Part shown: positions 28,126-37,005 of the stretch, piece by piece
Layout of the letters: every line of letters starts with the position of its first letter
How positions within the stretch are numbered: position 1 is the first letter of the stretch
NCBI GenBank assembly: GCA_012960135.1
Contig: DUBW01000043.1
Location: forward strand, 36,063-100,062
DNA length: 64,000 nucleotides
Reading direction: 5' to 3'
Origin: Methyloprofundus sp.
GTDB lineage: Bacteria > Pseudomonadota > Gammaproteobacteria > Methylococcales > Methylomonadaceae
Translations under genes and position numbers: made by a program
Notes under the pieces: model-generated
Seen by the model: the letters and a program-made list of their open reading frames with translations, nothing else
The model's database searches: none
Told to the model about the DNA's origin: nothing

Positions 28126-29133
28126 TTAATTTATAGCACTAGTATTATTAGTTTCATCTACTTGCAAACTGGACCGTTCATAGATTTTTATAGGCATACC
28201 CTGTTGCTCTGTCAGGGCATTTCTTAATGCTGCACCGTCTAGTACAGGTAGCACATCATTATTAGCATGCTCAATTAAATCCAGCGCAATATCCAGTAAA
28301 TTATCTGATGGATGATTTTCAAGTGGCGGATGTACTTCTATATACAGGCTATTACCAGCCCAGCCCACTTTAACTGCCTGATTAACAATCATGACCTGAT
28401 CTCCGACTTTTATGACGGGGAACAGTGTACTAATATCTTCTGGATACATGCGGATACAGCCATGACTGACGCGCAGCCCTACACCATAGGGCTTGTTGGT
28501 GCTATGGATAAGATACCCCGGAATCCCCAAACGCATGGCAAATAATCCCAGTGGATTATTGGGGCCAGCGGCAACAACATCAGGCAAAGGATCACCTTTT
28601 GCGGCATGCTCTTTTTTTATAGACTTTGGCGGGGTCCAGGTAGGGTTTTCTTTTTTTTGTACAATCGTAGTCTTACCTAAAGGTGTTTCCCAGTCCTGCC
28701 GGCCAATACTGATAGGGTGGGTGATTACAGAAGAAGGCTTGCCACTTTGAGGCTTAGGAAAGAAATACAGTCTGAATTCTGGTAAGTTTAACACTAGACC
28801 TGAACGAGGTGCGTCGGGCAATAGGCGCTCACTTTGCAGTTGAACTTTTGTGCCTTCCTCGGGGAGCCATCGGTCAACATCAGGGTTTAAGCGGATAATT
28901 TCGTTCTGCCCTAAATCAAAGCTGCGCGCAATATCTAATAAATCCTCATCTTTGCTGGCAATGGTCTGTTTATTTGCGCCTTCGGAAAATTCCCGAATCA
29001 GGCTATCCTTTGGATCTTCGGGTAATAGAAAGGCAATGGCTTGCGCCTGGTGACTAGCTAAAATGAATACACAGACAGGTACAGCAATTATTATTTTAGC
29101 TGTACAGCGTTTTTTAAGGTGCTGAATAAACAT
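28126..29133 (-). CDS. periplasmic L,D-transpeptidase (ErfK/YbiS type) with LysM-like region
   Basis: The start at 29133 (MFIQHLKKRCTAKIIIAV) gives 335 residues with a signal peptide ending near SHQAQA. A longer reading from 29232 runs into the end of rdgC and was rejected. A LysM-like segment (KDEDLLDIARSFDLGQNEII) follows at about 45-95. The YkuD domain has LIHSTNKPYGVG and VSHGCIRMYPEDI with the catalytic Cys. This is the ErfK/YbiS/YcfS group that links Lpp to peptidoglycan in E. coli. An OprI-like lipoprotein gene is convergent with it across a shared terminator region, which supports that role. Confidence 0.9.
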   Translation of the reverse strand: MFIQHLKKRCTAKIIIAVPVCVFILASHQAQAIAFLLPEDPKDSLIREFSEGANKQTIASKDEDLLDIARSFDLGQNEIIRLNPDVDRWLPEEGTKVQLQSERLLPDAPRSGLVLNLPEFRLYFFPKPQSGKPSSVITHPISIGRQDWETPLGKTTIVQKKENPTWTPPKSIKKEHAAKGDPLPDVVAAGPNNPLGLFAMRLGIPGYLIHSTNKPYGVGLRVSHGCIRMYPEDISTLFPVIKVGDQVMIVNQAVKVGWAGNSLYIEVHPPLENHPSDNLLDIALDLIEHANNDVLPVLDGAALRNALTEQQGMPIKIYERSSLQVDETNNTSAIN

Positions 29134-29206
29134 TAATAGTGCCTTTCTTTCTGCGTTTATATAAAAACAGTAGCCACAGCATCGTGTATGCTGTGGCGGA
29201 ATGAAT

Positions 29207-30118
29207 TTATGCGTTAATATTTTCGCCGCCAAAGAGTTCTAACATGCGTGGCAGGAAGGAACTTAACTCTTGCGACATGATAGTAAAGTCTACATCAAAT
29301 TGCTCTTCGGCAGACCCCGTTTCTGTATCTGCAACCTGATCCTGAATTAGGTCTAAAAATTTCAGGCGCTTAATGGATAGGTTTTCATCAACAATAAAGG
29401 ATAGCCGATCAGACCAGCTAATAGCCAGTTTAATCACTTGCTTGCCCGTATCTAAATGGTTTTTGATTTCTGGTGCGGCAAGGTCTTGGCGTTTACAGCG
29501 GATAATACCGCCGGATTCTTCTGGGGCGCGTAATTCACATTCATCTTCAACCAAGACATCGGTTGGTGCTGAGTTTTGTACTAGCCATTGAGTCATCGTG
29601 GTGACTGGTTTTTCTTTAGTGCTGACTGGGACTAGCGGTAGGGAAACCAGGTTTTTTCGTAGGAAGCTGATTAGTTCTTCGGCTTTTTTAGCAGACGCTG
29701 CATCGACAATTAACCAGCCGCCTTTAGGGTCTATATAGGCAAAGGTTCTTTTAGAGAAAGAAAATGCGCGTGGTAGTAGTTCAAAAATAATCTGGTCTTT
29801 CAGTTCAGAGCGCTCTTTTTTGGTCAATTTTCGAGCTTCCTGGTCTTCTTTTTCGCTGATTTTGTCTGCCGTCATTTCGTTAATAACGCTAGTCGGTAGT
29901 ACCTTTTCTTCTTTTGTAGCGCACAGCATCATAAAGCCATTTGCCTGATGTATAAGCTGCTCTGAATTACGGCCTAGCGGGGAAGTCCAGCCATAACTGA
30001 ATACTTCAGTGGGTGAACAAGGCTTAAAGCGTAAACTGTGCAGTTTTTCTTCTAGTTCTGTGGGTGTTAATGTAAAGGCTTCGGTTAAACGGTAAATAGC
30101 AAGATTTTTAAACCACAT
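29207..30118 (-). CDS. rdgC: recombination-associated protein RdgC
   Basis: The 303-residue protein begins MWFKNLAIYRLTEAF and has FGYGW-like FSYGWTSPLGR, both family hallmarks. RdgC forms a DNA-encircling ring dimer that limits RecA loading and is important when replication restart is defective. The length matches E. coli RdgC. It stands at the head of a minus-strand pair with the L,D-transpeptidase, 73 bases apart; there is no known functional connection between the two. Confidence 0.95.
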   Translation of the reverse strand: MWFKNLAIYRLTEAFTLTPTELEEKLHSLRFKPCSPTEVFSYGWTSPLGRNSEQLIHQANGFMMLCATKEEKVLPTSVINEMTADKISEKEDQEARKLTKKERSELKDQIIFELLPRAFSFSKRTFAYIDPKGGWLIVDAASAKKAEELISFLRKNLVSLPLVPVSTKEKPVTTMTQWLVQNSAPTDVLVEDECELRAPEESGGIIRCKRQDLAAPEIKNHLDTGKQVIKLAISWSDRLSFIVDENLSIKRLKFLDLIQDQVADTETGSAEEQFDVDFTIMSQELSSFLPRMLELFGGENINA

Positions 30119-30496
30119 AGTTTAGATTTATTTAGATTGTATGAATTAGATTTGAGTGAGTACGCTAATATGTGTTGGATATTGTGTAAATCCCTGAGTC
30201 ATTCTGGAGGCTTTGAGTAGCCTATGTATCAAGGATGTTGCTGCTTTAAAGCAAGCTTGCATTATCGCAAAAAAAGCTGAATATATCGACTATTAATATG
30301 TTATCGTGCCAATTTAGAGGGGCTGGGTGTTTTATCCTAGAAGAATCAGTTGCTCATGGTTTATAGTCCAAGCTATTGATTTAAAATATGTTAAAAAATA
30401 GCCGCTTAACCTATGGGTGAAGCTAATATTTTTTTAAAGCACCTTGAAACCAATAACTTGCACTATAATTCTACACTCAACCGATTTTTCAGGTTT
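30119..30496. other. intergenic stretch, no recognised feature
   Basis: This AT-rich sequence holds the divergent promoters of rdgC and the DNA glycosylase. Small hairpins are possible but none stands out, and no ORF with conserved character was found. The plus-strand reading from 30413 only extends the glycosylase N-terminus without family support. Confidence 0.35.
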
Positions 30497-31042
30497 ATGA
30501 AACAGGCTACAGGTTTTAATTTATTAGGGAATAATAAGGCGCAGATTTTAATTCTTGGCAGTATGCCGAGTGTGGTTTCGTTAGAAAAGCAACAATACTA
30601 TGCGCATCCTCGTAATGCATTTTGGCGCATTATGGCGGCTTTGTTTAATCAAGATAAAATAATAACGTATCAACAAGGTGAGCATCTGCTGGAAGCTCAG
30701 GGTATTGCGGTCTGGGATGTGTTAAAATCATGTGCCAGACAAGGCAGTCTGGATTCTGCTATAGAGAAACACTCTATAGAGCCAAATGACTTTATCGCTT
30801 TATTTACTGCGTTTCCCCAAATCAAATATGTATTTTTTAATGGGGGTACGGCAGAAAGCTTGTATAAAAAATATGTTTACCAGGATTTATTGGCTGAATA
30901 TAGGTCAATTAGCTATGCAAAATTACCGTCAACTAGTCCTACATACGCTGCAATGCATTACCAGGATAAACTAGCAGCATGGGCGGTATTAGAAGAATTA
31001 AGTAGGGCGGACTTTAGTCCGCTAGTTTGGCAGGGAGAGTAA
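30497..31042 (+). CDS. uracil/hypoxanthine-DNA glycosylase (UDG superfamily)
   Basis: The product from MKQATGFNLLGNN is 181 residues. LILGSMPSVVSLEKQQYYAH is the active-site motif of the hypoxanthine-DNA glycosylase branch of the UDG superfamily (GSMPS in place of the GxxPG of classical UDG), followed by PRNAFWRIMA. The C-terminal SPTYAAMHYQDKLAAW corresponds to the second conserved motif. Such enzymes remove deaminated bases from DNA. The ATG at 30413 would add 28 residues not seen in the family. The last 14 codons lie in a dispersed palindromic repeat, so the extreme C-terminus (FSPLVWQGE) is repeat-encoded. Confidence 0.85.
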   Translation: MKQATGFNLLGNNKAQILILGSMPSVVSLEKQQYYAHPRNAFWRIMAALFNQDKIITYQQGEHLLEAQGIAVWDVLKSCARQGSLDSAIEKHSIEPNDFIALFTAFPQIKYVFFNGGTAESLYKKYVYQDLLAEYRSISYAKLPSTSPTYAAMHYQDKLAAWAVLEELSRADFSPLVWQGE

Positions 31043-31070
31043 AATTAGGGGACTAAAGTCCGCTCTACCC
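31002..31070. repeat. palindromic repeat over the glycosylase 3' end
   Basis: GTAGGGCGGACTTTAGTCC (31002-31020) pairs with GGACTAAAGTCCGCTCTAC (31050-31068) with one mismatch across a 29-base spacer. The left arm and part of the loop are coding for the last residues of the DNA glycosylase. A relative of the same unit is at 48553-48604. Confidence 0.8.
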
Positions 31071-31104
31071 TGACAAGTCATTTAATGATTAAAATGAGTG
31101 TCCA

Positions 31105-31692
31105 ATGAAAATAAGCTTTTTAGCTTCGCATGGTGGCAGTTCTGCCAGGCATATTATTTCTGCAATTCAAACAGGTCGGTTAGCGGGCTTTGAAATAGGT
31201 ATTTTAATTACCAATAATAAGACGACAGCGATTAATTTATGGTGTCTGGAAAATAACATTGAGCGGCTACACATTAGCGGTGAGACTCATCCGGATAATG
31301 AGGATGCAGCGATTAAACAGGCTTTACTTGCAGTAAGTACGGATATAGTCGTGCTATCTGGCTATATGAAAAAAATTGGCAAAGAGACGCTAGCTGCATT
31401 TAACAATAAAATTTTAAATATTCACCCTTCCTTATTACCTAAACATGGCGGTCATAAAATGTATGGCGATTTTGTTCATGCGGAGGTACTAGCGCATGGA
31501 GATCGCGAGAGTGGAGCATCGGTACAAGTCATTAACGCAGTATATGATGCAGGGCCGGTCTTAGTGCAAAAAACTGTGCCTGTTTTAGTAGAGGACACAG
31601 TTGCCAGTCTGGGTGCTAGAGTGCGTGCAGTAGAAGGCGAATTATATTTAGAGGCCTTGAAAAAATGGCAAGCTAATGATTTTAAAGTTTGA
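31105..31692 (+). CDS. phosphoribosylglycinamide formyltransferase-like protein (PurN family)
   Basis: The 195-residue protein has the formyltransferase core: NIHPSLLPKHGG with the catalytic Asn and His, and YDAGPVLVQKTVPV with the catalytic Asp. The N-terminal FLASHGGSSARHIISAIQTG matches the PurN phosphate-binding loop. PurN transfers a formyl group from 10-formyl-THF to GAR in purine synthesis. The stretch after the HPSLLP motif (GHKMYGDFVHAEVLAHGD) differs from E. coli PurN. It may be the true PurN or a paralogue, and purM, the usual neighbour, is absent. A small unknown gene starts 4 bases after its stop. Confidence 0.78.
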   Translation: MKISFLASHGGSSARHIISAIQTGRLAGFEIGILITNNKTTAINLWCLENNIERLHISGETHPDNEDAAIKQALLAVSTDIVVLSGYMKKIGKETLAAFNNKILNIHPSLLPKHGGHKMYGDFVHAEVLAHGDRESGASVQVINAVYDAGPVLVQKTVPVLVEDTVASLGARVRAVEGELYLEALKKWQANDFKV

Positions 31693-31696
31693 AACT

Positions 31697-32062
31697 ATGA
31701 AAAACACCCAAAAAACTGTTGTACAGGGAACAGCGTCGCTGATTACTCTTGGAAAGAGTAAGCGCCTGGCGGCTATGCGTGAATCGATAAATAGGCGTGT
31801 AGACAAGGAGGAGGTAGCGCAAAAATATTATGGAGCTAAGAATAAAGAACGAGAGATACAGGAGGCTAGAATAGACATCAAGCAAAGCATAGCTGAAATA
31901 AAAGCAACATATCCTCAGGGTAGGCAAAATAAGTTATTTACATTACGCTATGGGTCTGAAGAAAAAATAAATCAGATGGGCTTGCAGCAATTATTTACGT
32001 TGTTAAAGATTCGCCAGGTTTTAGCTAAGGATATAGCGGAGGTTAAGTTTAATGACAGATAA
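31697..32062 (+). CDS. uncharacterised small basic protein after purN-like gene
   Basis: The 121-residue product is not recognised. It is highly charged, rich in Lys, Arg, Glu and Gln, and probably helical (SKRLAAMRESINRRVDKEEV, EREIQEARIDIKQSIAEI), with no membrane segment or signal. It may be a coiled-coil or nucleic-acid-binding protein. It begins 4 bases after the PurN-like stop. A start at 31676 is also possible and would overlap the upstream gene. A terminator-like hairpin lies 90 bases downstream, so the pair seems to form one unit. No function is proposed. Confidence 0.55.
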   Translation: MKNTQKTVVQGTASLITLGKSKRLAAMRESINRRVDKEEVAQKYYGAKNKEREIQEARIDIKQSIAEIKATYPQGRQNKLFTLRYGSEEKINQMGLQQLFTLLKIRQVLAKDIAEVKFNDR

Positions 32063-32152
32063 AGTCCGATTAATAAAGTAGGGCTTGTAATTTAGGAGTG
32101 AAGATGGGATTTAAGCTAATGACTTTGCTATGCAAACAAAAGTAGTTGACAT

Positions 32153-32182
32153 AAAAAAGGGATAATAAATTATCCCTTTTTT
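32153..32182 (+). terminator. Rho-independent terminator
   Basis: AAAAAAGGGATAA pairs with TTATCCCTTTTTT around a short loop, and the T-run continues (TTTTTTT). It ends the PurN-like/unknown pair and also faces the small membrane-protein gene on the other strand, so it is probably bidirectional. Confidence 0.85.
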
Positions 32183-32218
32183 TATACTTTCAATCTAGAT
32201 CAGATTGACTTACAAGTA

Positions 32219-32410
32219 TCACTCAACAAAGATATTTTGAGTAGCTAATCTTTTTGCATTAGCTGATTCATATGCCGCTTGAGTAGACTCAGTTGAAGCT
32301 CCCATTTTTAGATGCTTCATCTCATCTTGTTTTAGAAGCATTACACCAATGATAGCTATTAAAATGATGCCACCGATATACAGTTTTGAATTATCTTTTT
32401 CTTCAGCCAT
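32219..32410 (-). CDS. small single-helix membrane protein
   Basis: The gene starts at the ATG at 32410 (MAEEKDNSKLYIGGI), supported by GAGGAAAG a few bases upstream. This gives 63 residues. There is one membrane helix (LYIGGIILIAIIGVMLL), then a charged segment (KQDEMKHLKMGAST) and an Ala-rich tail. The longer reading from 32569 adds 53 residues with no conserved character. I do not recognise the family. N-in topology with the C-terminus outside is likely from the charges. The gene stands alone with its own leader. Confidence 0.65.
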   Translation of the reverse strand: MAEEKDNSKLYIGGIILIAIIGVMLLKQDEMKHLKMGASTESTQAAYESANAKRLATQNIFVE

Positions 32411-32817
32411 TCGACTTTCCTCGTTATTATTTTTATAAAAATACTGCGCTTTGCACAGGTAAGGCATATACAATTTTCTATTTGCCTTGCGTATGTCGGA
32501 GCAAGATACTCTAAATCGACGGTCTATTTTTATCATGTTTAATTGTGTCGTGTCAAAACAATTATTCAATGAGGAATTTAATAGACAGAAATAAAATCTA
32601 TCTTACTGATAATAAAGAAGTATGATTTTTATTTGTCTTAATTATTTTTTTATCCTTCGGTCGGTGAGATAGTGCTAAATTTGAACTGAAGTAGTAATAA
32701 GCGTAGAAAAATTAGGGCTTATATTTCGGATACCTGGAAAAATATTGTCCATTTAGGAATACATTAAATATAAGTTTTAGTAAAGGCATAGACCGCACTC
32801 AGTAACTTGCACTGCTT
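32411..32817. other. intergenic stretch, no recognised feature
   Basis: AT-rich DNA between the small membrane-protein gene and the stop of the dicarboxylate carrier. It must hold the promoter of the small gene on the minus strand and the end of the carrier transcript. No clear hairpin, repeat or ORF was found. Confidence 0.35.
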
Positions 32818-34116
32818 TTATGCTGTTTTATGCGGTAAATGAAGTTCAGGAATAGTACCTGCTTCAGGATTATTAAAAATGGCATCATCAAGGGTACCCT
32901 CACCTCGTGCAACGATGCAGGTGACAGTCGCATCACCTGTGATATTAACAACAGTACGCATCATGTCCAGTAAGCGGTCTACGCCTAATATCAAGCCGAT
33001 ACCCTCTACAGGTAGCCCAACCTGATTAAATACCATGGCGAGCATAATAAGGCCGACTCCTGGCACTCCCGCAGTGCCGATAGACGCTAAAATAGACATG
33101 CCTACTATAGTAATATATTGAGTCACACCCAGATCTATCTGATAGACGTTAGCGATAAAGACAGTGGCAACGCCCTGCATAATCGCTGTGCCGTCCATAT
33201 TTATGGTAGCGCCAAATGGGACGGTAAAGGCAGCCGTAGTATTATTAACACCGATCCGTTTTTCTAGAGCTTGTAGTGTAATGGGAATAGTGGCATTGGA
33301 ACTTGCTGTACTAAAGGCGAAAATATGCGCGGGGCGCATTTTTTTAAAAAACGTCAGTGGGTTAAGTTTGGCAAAAACGCTGACAAGTAAGGAAAATGTG
33401 CCAATCGCATGGAGTAATAAGCAGAGAATAACCACTGAAAAATAGCCTATCATCGGTACAATTAAAGCAAAGCCCTGCTCGGAAAATGTTTTGGCCATTA
33501 AGCAAAAAACACCGATAGGTGCAAAGTCCATCACCAAAGTTACCACTTGCATCATGACTTCATTTAATTTCTCAGCAGTATCAGCAAGTTGCCGCCCTAT
33601 ATCACCTGTCATTAACATGGCAATGGCAAAGAGGATGACAAAGAAGATAATTTGTAACATATTACCCTCTGCAAATGCTTCAATAGGGTTGCTTGGAATT
33701 ATATTGATAAAGACGTCAGTAAGCGGCGGAGAAGGCTTGGCAACAAACTCTGTGGTTTGTTGCTGACGGGTAAAGTCTTTACCCGGCGCAATCGTAATTG
33801 CGACGACTAAGGCGAGAGTTATGGCGATACCGGTAGTCATTATATATAAGAGAAAGGATTTAACCCCTATGCGCCCAAGCACACCCACATCACCGATACC
33901 ACACACACCACATATTAACGAGAAAGTAACTAGCGGAACGACCAGCATTTTCAATGCATTAATAAAGGCAGTGCCTATGACATAAAAAATGCCAGCAACG
34001 AAATAGTCCTGAATAATCGCTTGTTCTTGTGCGAATATATTGATTAGGCTACCTATAACAAGCCCCAGCCCCATAGCAATCAAGATTTTATTGGTCAGTG
34101 AAATTTTTTTGGTCAT
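32818..34116 (-). CDS. dicarboxylate/amino acid:cation symporter (DAACS family)
   Basis: The 432-residue carrier has the GltP/DctA plan: about eight membrane helices and two re-entrant loops. The signature motifs are present: the serine-rich loop FAFSTASSNATIPITLQ, the cation-binding VPFGATINMDGTAIMQG, and ASIGTAGVPGVG followed by GVDRLLDMMRTVVNITGDA. The arginine and aspartate in the last segment are those that bind the acidic substrate. It takes up glutamate, aspartate or C4-dicarboxylates with sodium or protons; which one cannot be told. It has no close operon partners. Confidence 0.92.
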   Translation of the reverse strand: MTKKISLTNKILIAMGLGLVIGSLINIFAQEQAIIQDYFVAGIFYVIGTAFINALKMLVVPLVTFSLICGVCGIGDVGVLGRIGVKSFLLYIMTTGIAITLALVVAITIAPGKDFTRQQQTTEFVAKPSPPLTDVFINIIPSNPIEAFAEGNMLQIIFFVILFAIAMLMTGDIGRQLADTAEKLNEVMMQVVTLVMDFAPIGVFCLMAKTFSEQGFALIVPMIGYFSVVILCLLLHAIGTFSLLVSVFAKLNPLTFFKKMRPAHIFAFSTASSNATIPITLQALEKRIGVNNTTAAFTVPFGATINMDGTAIMQGVATVFIANVYQIDLGVTQYITIVGMSILASIGTAGVPGVGLIMLAMVFNQVGLPVEGIGLILGVDRLLDMMRTVVNITGDATVTCIVARGEGTLDDAIFNNPEAGTIPELHLPHKTA

Positions 34117-34376
34117 ATTCTTAAAGTTACCTGTGGGTGGTTGTGGTCACGTCATATTCATTATGATTGGTGATTATTCTGTGTCTGACTGATTTACAAT
34201 GAAGGGTTTGAATATAGTAAAGGAAAGTGATCTAGACATTGATTAAATAACGCATGATGTTTATACAAGCAAAGTTCAGAAATTATCATAATAAACCTTT
34301 AAGTCCTTCATGCTATTCATGGTAAAAATATACTAATAACAATTAGCACACTTCTAGGCTGCCTTGTGGCACTTTA

Positions 34377-35057
34377 TTATGCTGCTGCAACAGCGGTTTT
34401 CACTTTTAATATGGCGGCTGGATCAAGTTTGGAAGTACGTTGCAACTGGTCGCATAATGCGCCTCTAAAACCCAGGTAATCGGCATCTAGCAAGAGTAGT
34501 TGTGGAATGTCTGTGGTGCGTAAAGACCCGGCAAGGCCACAGAGCAAATCATAGTGCCTGGCTGTTTGGACAAAATACTCTAGTCTTTCCTGCGGCATGA
34601 CCTGAGTAAGTGAGCCCTCAGTCTTATTCATGGTGTCCAACATAATGCCGTTGAAACCCGCTTTGGCAAACTGACTTATGTAATCTAAATCGGGATGTTG
34701 GTCGGCGAATAACACCGCGATTAATTTTAATTTCCCATCAGTCAGAGTCGCCAGTTTTGCAATCACTTTATGCCAGTCTTGGTCGGGAAAGAAGCCGATT
34801 TTTATATAATCCACACCAGTATTAGCCATGTTTTTAACAGCATCATAAATTACATCTGCCTGCATGGGCAGGTCGCCAATTGTTGCGCTCACTGGCTTGC
34901 TCTGCTGTAGTTGATTGACTATCGTTTGTACCTGCTGGGTTTTTAAAGCCCCCAAAGCACCTGATGCAGGTTGTTTAAGGTCAATAATATCGACATTAAC
35001 CTGTAATGCAATTAGCGCTTCTTCCAGGCTATTGACACTTGCCAGCATGCGACTCAT
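34377..35057 (-). CDS. mfnB: (5-formylfuran-3-yl)methyl phosphate synthase MfnB
   Basis: MfnB makes the furan precursor of methanofuran from two triose phosphates. The TIM-barrel protein has the diagnostic VDIIDLKQPASGALGAL, in which the lysine is catalytic. The ATG at 35057 (MSRMLASVNSLEEAL) gives 226 residues and overlaps the DUF447 stop in an ATGA arrangement; a start at 35111 would add 18 residues with no family match. In methylotrophs this gene is part of the H4MPT/methanofuran C1 pathway that oxidises formaldehyde. It is the last gene of the four-gene block. Confidence 0.9.
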   Translation of the reverse strand: MSRMLASVNSLEEALIALQVNVDIIDLKQPASGALGALKTQQVQTIVNQLQQSKPVSATIGDLPMQADVIYDAVKNMANTGVDYIKIGFFPDQDWHKVIAKLATLTDGKLKLIAVLFADQHPDLDYISQFAKAGFNGIMLDTMNKTEGSLTQVMPQERLEYFVQTARHYDLLCGLAGSLRTTDIPQLLLLDADYLGFRGALCDQLQRTSKLDPAAILKVKTAVAAA

Positions 35058-35620
35058 AGTCTTTGCATCTCTCTTAGTTTTTGTTCGATTGCCTGGGTAA
35101 CCCAGTCCCATGCTTCTCGCTCTTTAGCTCCCGCTGTTTTATTGAAGCCAATATGTAAATATTCCAGCTCGGTATTTATTTTAGCCGGGGATAAACGGTC
35201 AATACGGCTTAATAAAATGGCAGCTTCCAGAATAGAAAATTGAGCACGGTTAAAACCTTTAAAGGCTGAATGATTGACTTGATGTACAGCACGGCAGAAT
35301 AATTTAGGACGCATCGGGTCATCATCGAGATGAGTTAATTTGACTTCACAATGCGTGAGTGTATTTTCGAGAAAGTTGCCCTCGATTTTTTTTGCTTTCT
35401 TTAAAGGCCACTGCTTTCTTCCCGTAACACAACCGGCAAAAACTCTCACATCATCAGTGTAATTAATGACTGCAGTTTGTGTCTCCAGAATATTCTCTAA
35501 AGTTACTGATGGCCGAAAGGGGAGAATAATAAATTCATCGCCCGTGACATGGATGCCCATGGGGGCTATATGCGTTTTTCCAGCTTTATTTTGTGTGGTT
35601 ACGATGGTTTCTTGGATCAT
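35054..35620 (-). CDS. DUF447 family flavin-binding-like protein of the H4MPT cluster
   Basis: The 188-residue protein starts MIQETIVTTQNKAGKTHIAP and is of the DUF447 type, an archaeal/methylotroph family with a split-barrel FMN-binding-like fold. TAVINYTDDVRVFAGCVTG and FNRAQFSILEAAILLSRI are conserved segments. In methylotrophs it is an ORF of the tetrahydromethanopterin gene set; its exact step is not known to me. Both ends overlap neighbours by 4 bases, so it is tightly coupled to the DHPS-like and mfnB genes. Confidence 0.82.
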   Translation of the reverse strand: MIQETIVTTQNKAGKTHIAPMGIHVTGDEFIILPFRPSVTLENILETQTAVINYTDDVRVFAGCVTGRKQWPLKKAKKIEGNFLENTLTHCEVKLTHLDDDPMRPKLFCRAVHQVNHSAFKGFNRAQFSILEAAILLSRIDRLSPAKINTELEYLHIGFNKTAGAKEREAWDWVTQAIEQKLREMQRL

Positions 35621-37005
35621 GATTTTTTAAATGTTGTACCCGCCGGTTTAAACGTGTGTAAATCGATAGTTTGTTCTTTGGTTTTTGCTGCACAGCCCCA
35701 ATCTAACGCCTGATCCTGATTAAAGCGCTTGCCCAGTTGCCAGGCGGTTTCGGCGCGTGCCAGTTCAACGCCTAAATAAAAAGCATGCCCTGCATCGTCT
35801 TCGACCTGTAGTTTTGGGTATAGATCAAAAGGGTCGATAGCGCTATGTAGTCCATCCCGATTATAGATATGCACGCCTTCGGTACTTATTTGAATGCGAA
35901 AACTCGGGTCTTTGACTTGCTCGGAAAATTCTTTAATTTCAGCAAGTTGATACGGAAACGGTGAAGTTTCATGCAATGCCATTAAGCTTGAGTCGATGTG
36001 TTTGGGCAGGGTATTATTTTCCTTGGCTGCGTACATAATACGCCGCGCCACATCGGCCTCTTTAATCGCCCGGTTGGCATGCTGGCTAACTTCGGTGGCG
36101 AGTATATGTTTAATATCCAGTTCCGAACATATACCTAATAAGAGAGCATTCATACCGCCCGTATCTGCGTGGGTCAGTTCGGTTATATTACCCACTCCCA
36201 TCATTATTTCTATATCCGGGTGTTTTTGCCGTACAGTATGATAACGCACGATCGATTCGGTAAAGCCAAAATGTAATGGGTCAAGAATCGGATCGACAAT
36301 AAATGCCTTGTTCTTAGCCTGCAATATGGCGATCATTTTGTCCAGGCTGCTAATGTCCGTATGTTTTTCCGGGATTATAATCGGAATAGCATCGACTTCA
36401 TCAGCGACCCATAGCGTGCTTTCGTGCAAGCTAAGCATATAATTTGCACCCGCTTTTGCACCACGTAACAGATCGTCAGTCTCTAAAGAATCAATACTGA
36501 CCTGAAAGCCTTCTTGCTTGAGTGCCCGGATGATAGCTTCCATATGCTCAAAGGGTGTATCAGGCAAACAGCCTATATCAATAATATTGGCACCGTTATC
36601 CTGATAATAGTAAGCTCGTGCTACGACTTCTTCGATAGATAGATTAGGTGCATCGACAATTTCTGCGAAAATTTTCACATCATAGCGACTTAAATCGATA
36701 TGTAAGGCCTGCTGGCCGAAATAAAGAGGTAAATCTTTTAATTCATCAGGTCCGCGTTCAACAGGAATGGACAGGGTGTTAGCCAGTGCTTCTATATCAC
36801 CACGGCAACGTCCTGGCAGGATAATCCGGTCGGCATTAAAGGTATCTTTTAGGCGGCGGGTAATCATATTAGCCGTCATTAATGCCGCAACTTTAACGCC
36901 TATCTGGTGTACCGTATAAGTAAATTCTGGCTGCATTTTTTCCAGAATCTGATGCAATTGCTTTTCCGCCAGCTTGCCTGTTAAAAAAAGAATATGCTCA
37001 CTCAT
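35617..37005 (-). CDS. dihydropteroate synthase-like protein of H4MPT biosynthesis (DUF6513 type)
   Basis: The 462-residue protein has an N-terminal domain of about 130 residues unlike FolP and a C-terminal barrel related to dihydropteroate synthase (IIDIGCLPDTPFEHMEAIIR, then VSIDSLETDDLLRGAKAGA and MMGVGNITELTHAD). This architecture is shared by archaea and H4MPT-using methylotrophs, where it is thought to act in making the H4MPT skeleton instead of folate. It overlaps the flavoprotein and DUF447 genes by 4 bases each. A normal folP is transcribed divergently less than 1 kb away, so the folate and H4MPT enzymes lie side by side. Confidence 0.88.
   Translation of the reverse strand: MSEHILFLTGKLAEKQLHQILEKMQPEFTYTVHQIGVKVAALMTANMITRRLKDTFNADRIILPGRCRGDIEALANTLSIPVERGPDELKDLPLYFGQQALHIDLSRYDVKIFAEIVDAPNLSIEEVVARAYYYQDNGANIIDIGCLPDTPFEHMEAIIRALKQEGFQVSIDSLETDDLLRGAKAGANYMLSLHESTLWVADEVDAIPIIIPEKHTDISSLDKMIAILQAKNKAFIVDPILDPLHFGFTESIVRYHTVRQKHPDIEIMMGVGNITELTHADTGGMNALLLGICSELDIKHILATEVSQHANRAIKEADVARRIMYAAKENNTLPKHIDSSLMALHETSPFPYQLAEIKEFSEQVKDPSFRIQISTEGVHIYNRDGLHSAIDPFDLYPKLQVEDDAGHAFYLGVELARAETAWQLGKRFNQDQALDWGCAAKTKEQTIDLHTFKPAGTTFKKS

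Noticed and set aside
29134..29232. N-terminal extension of the ErfK-type transpeptidase
   Set aside because: It overlaps rdgC and puts 33 residues before an otherwise typical signal peptide.
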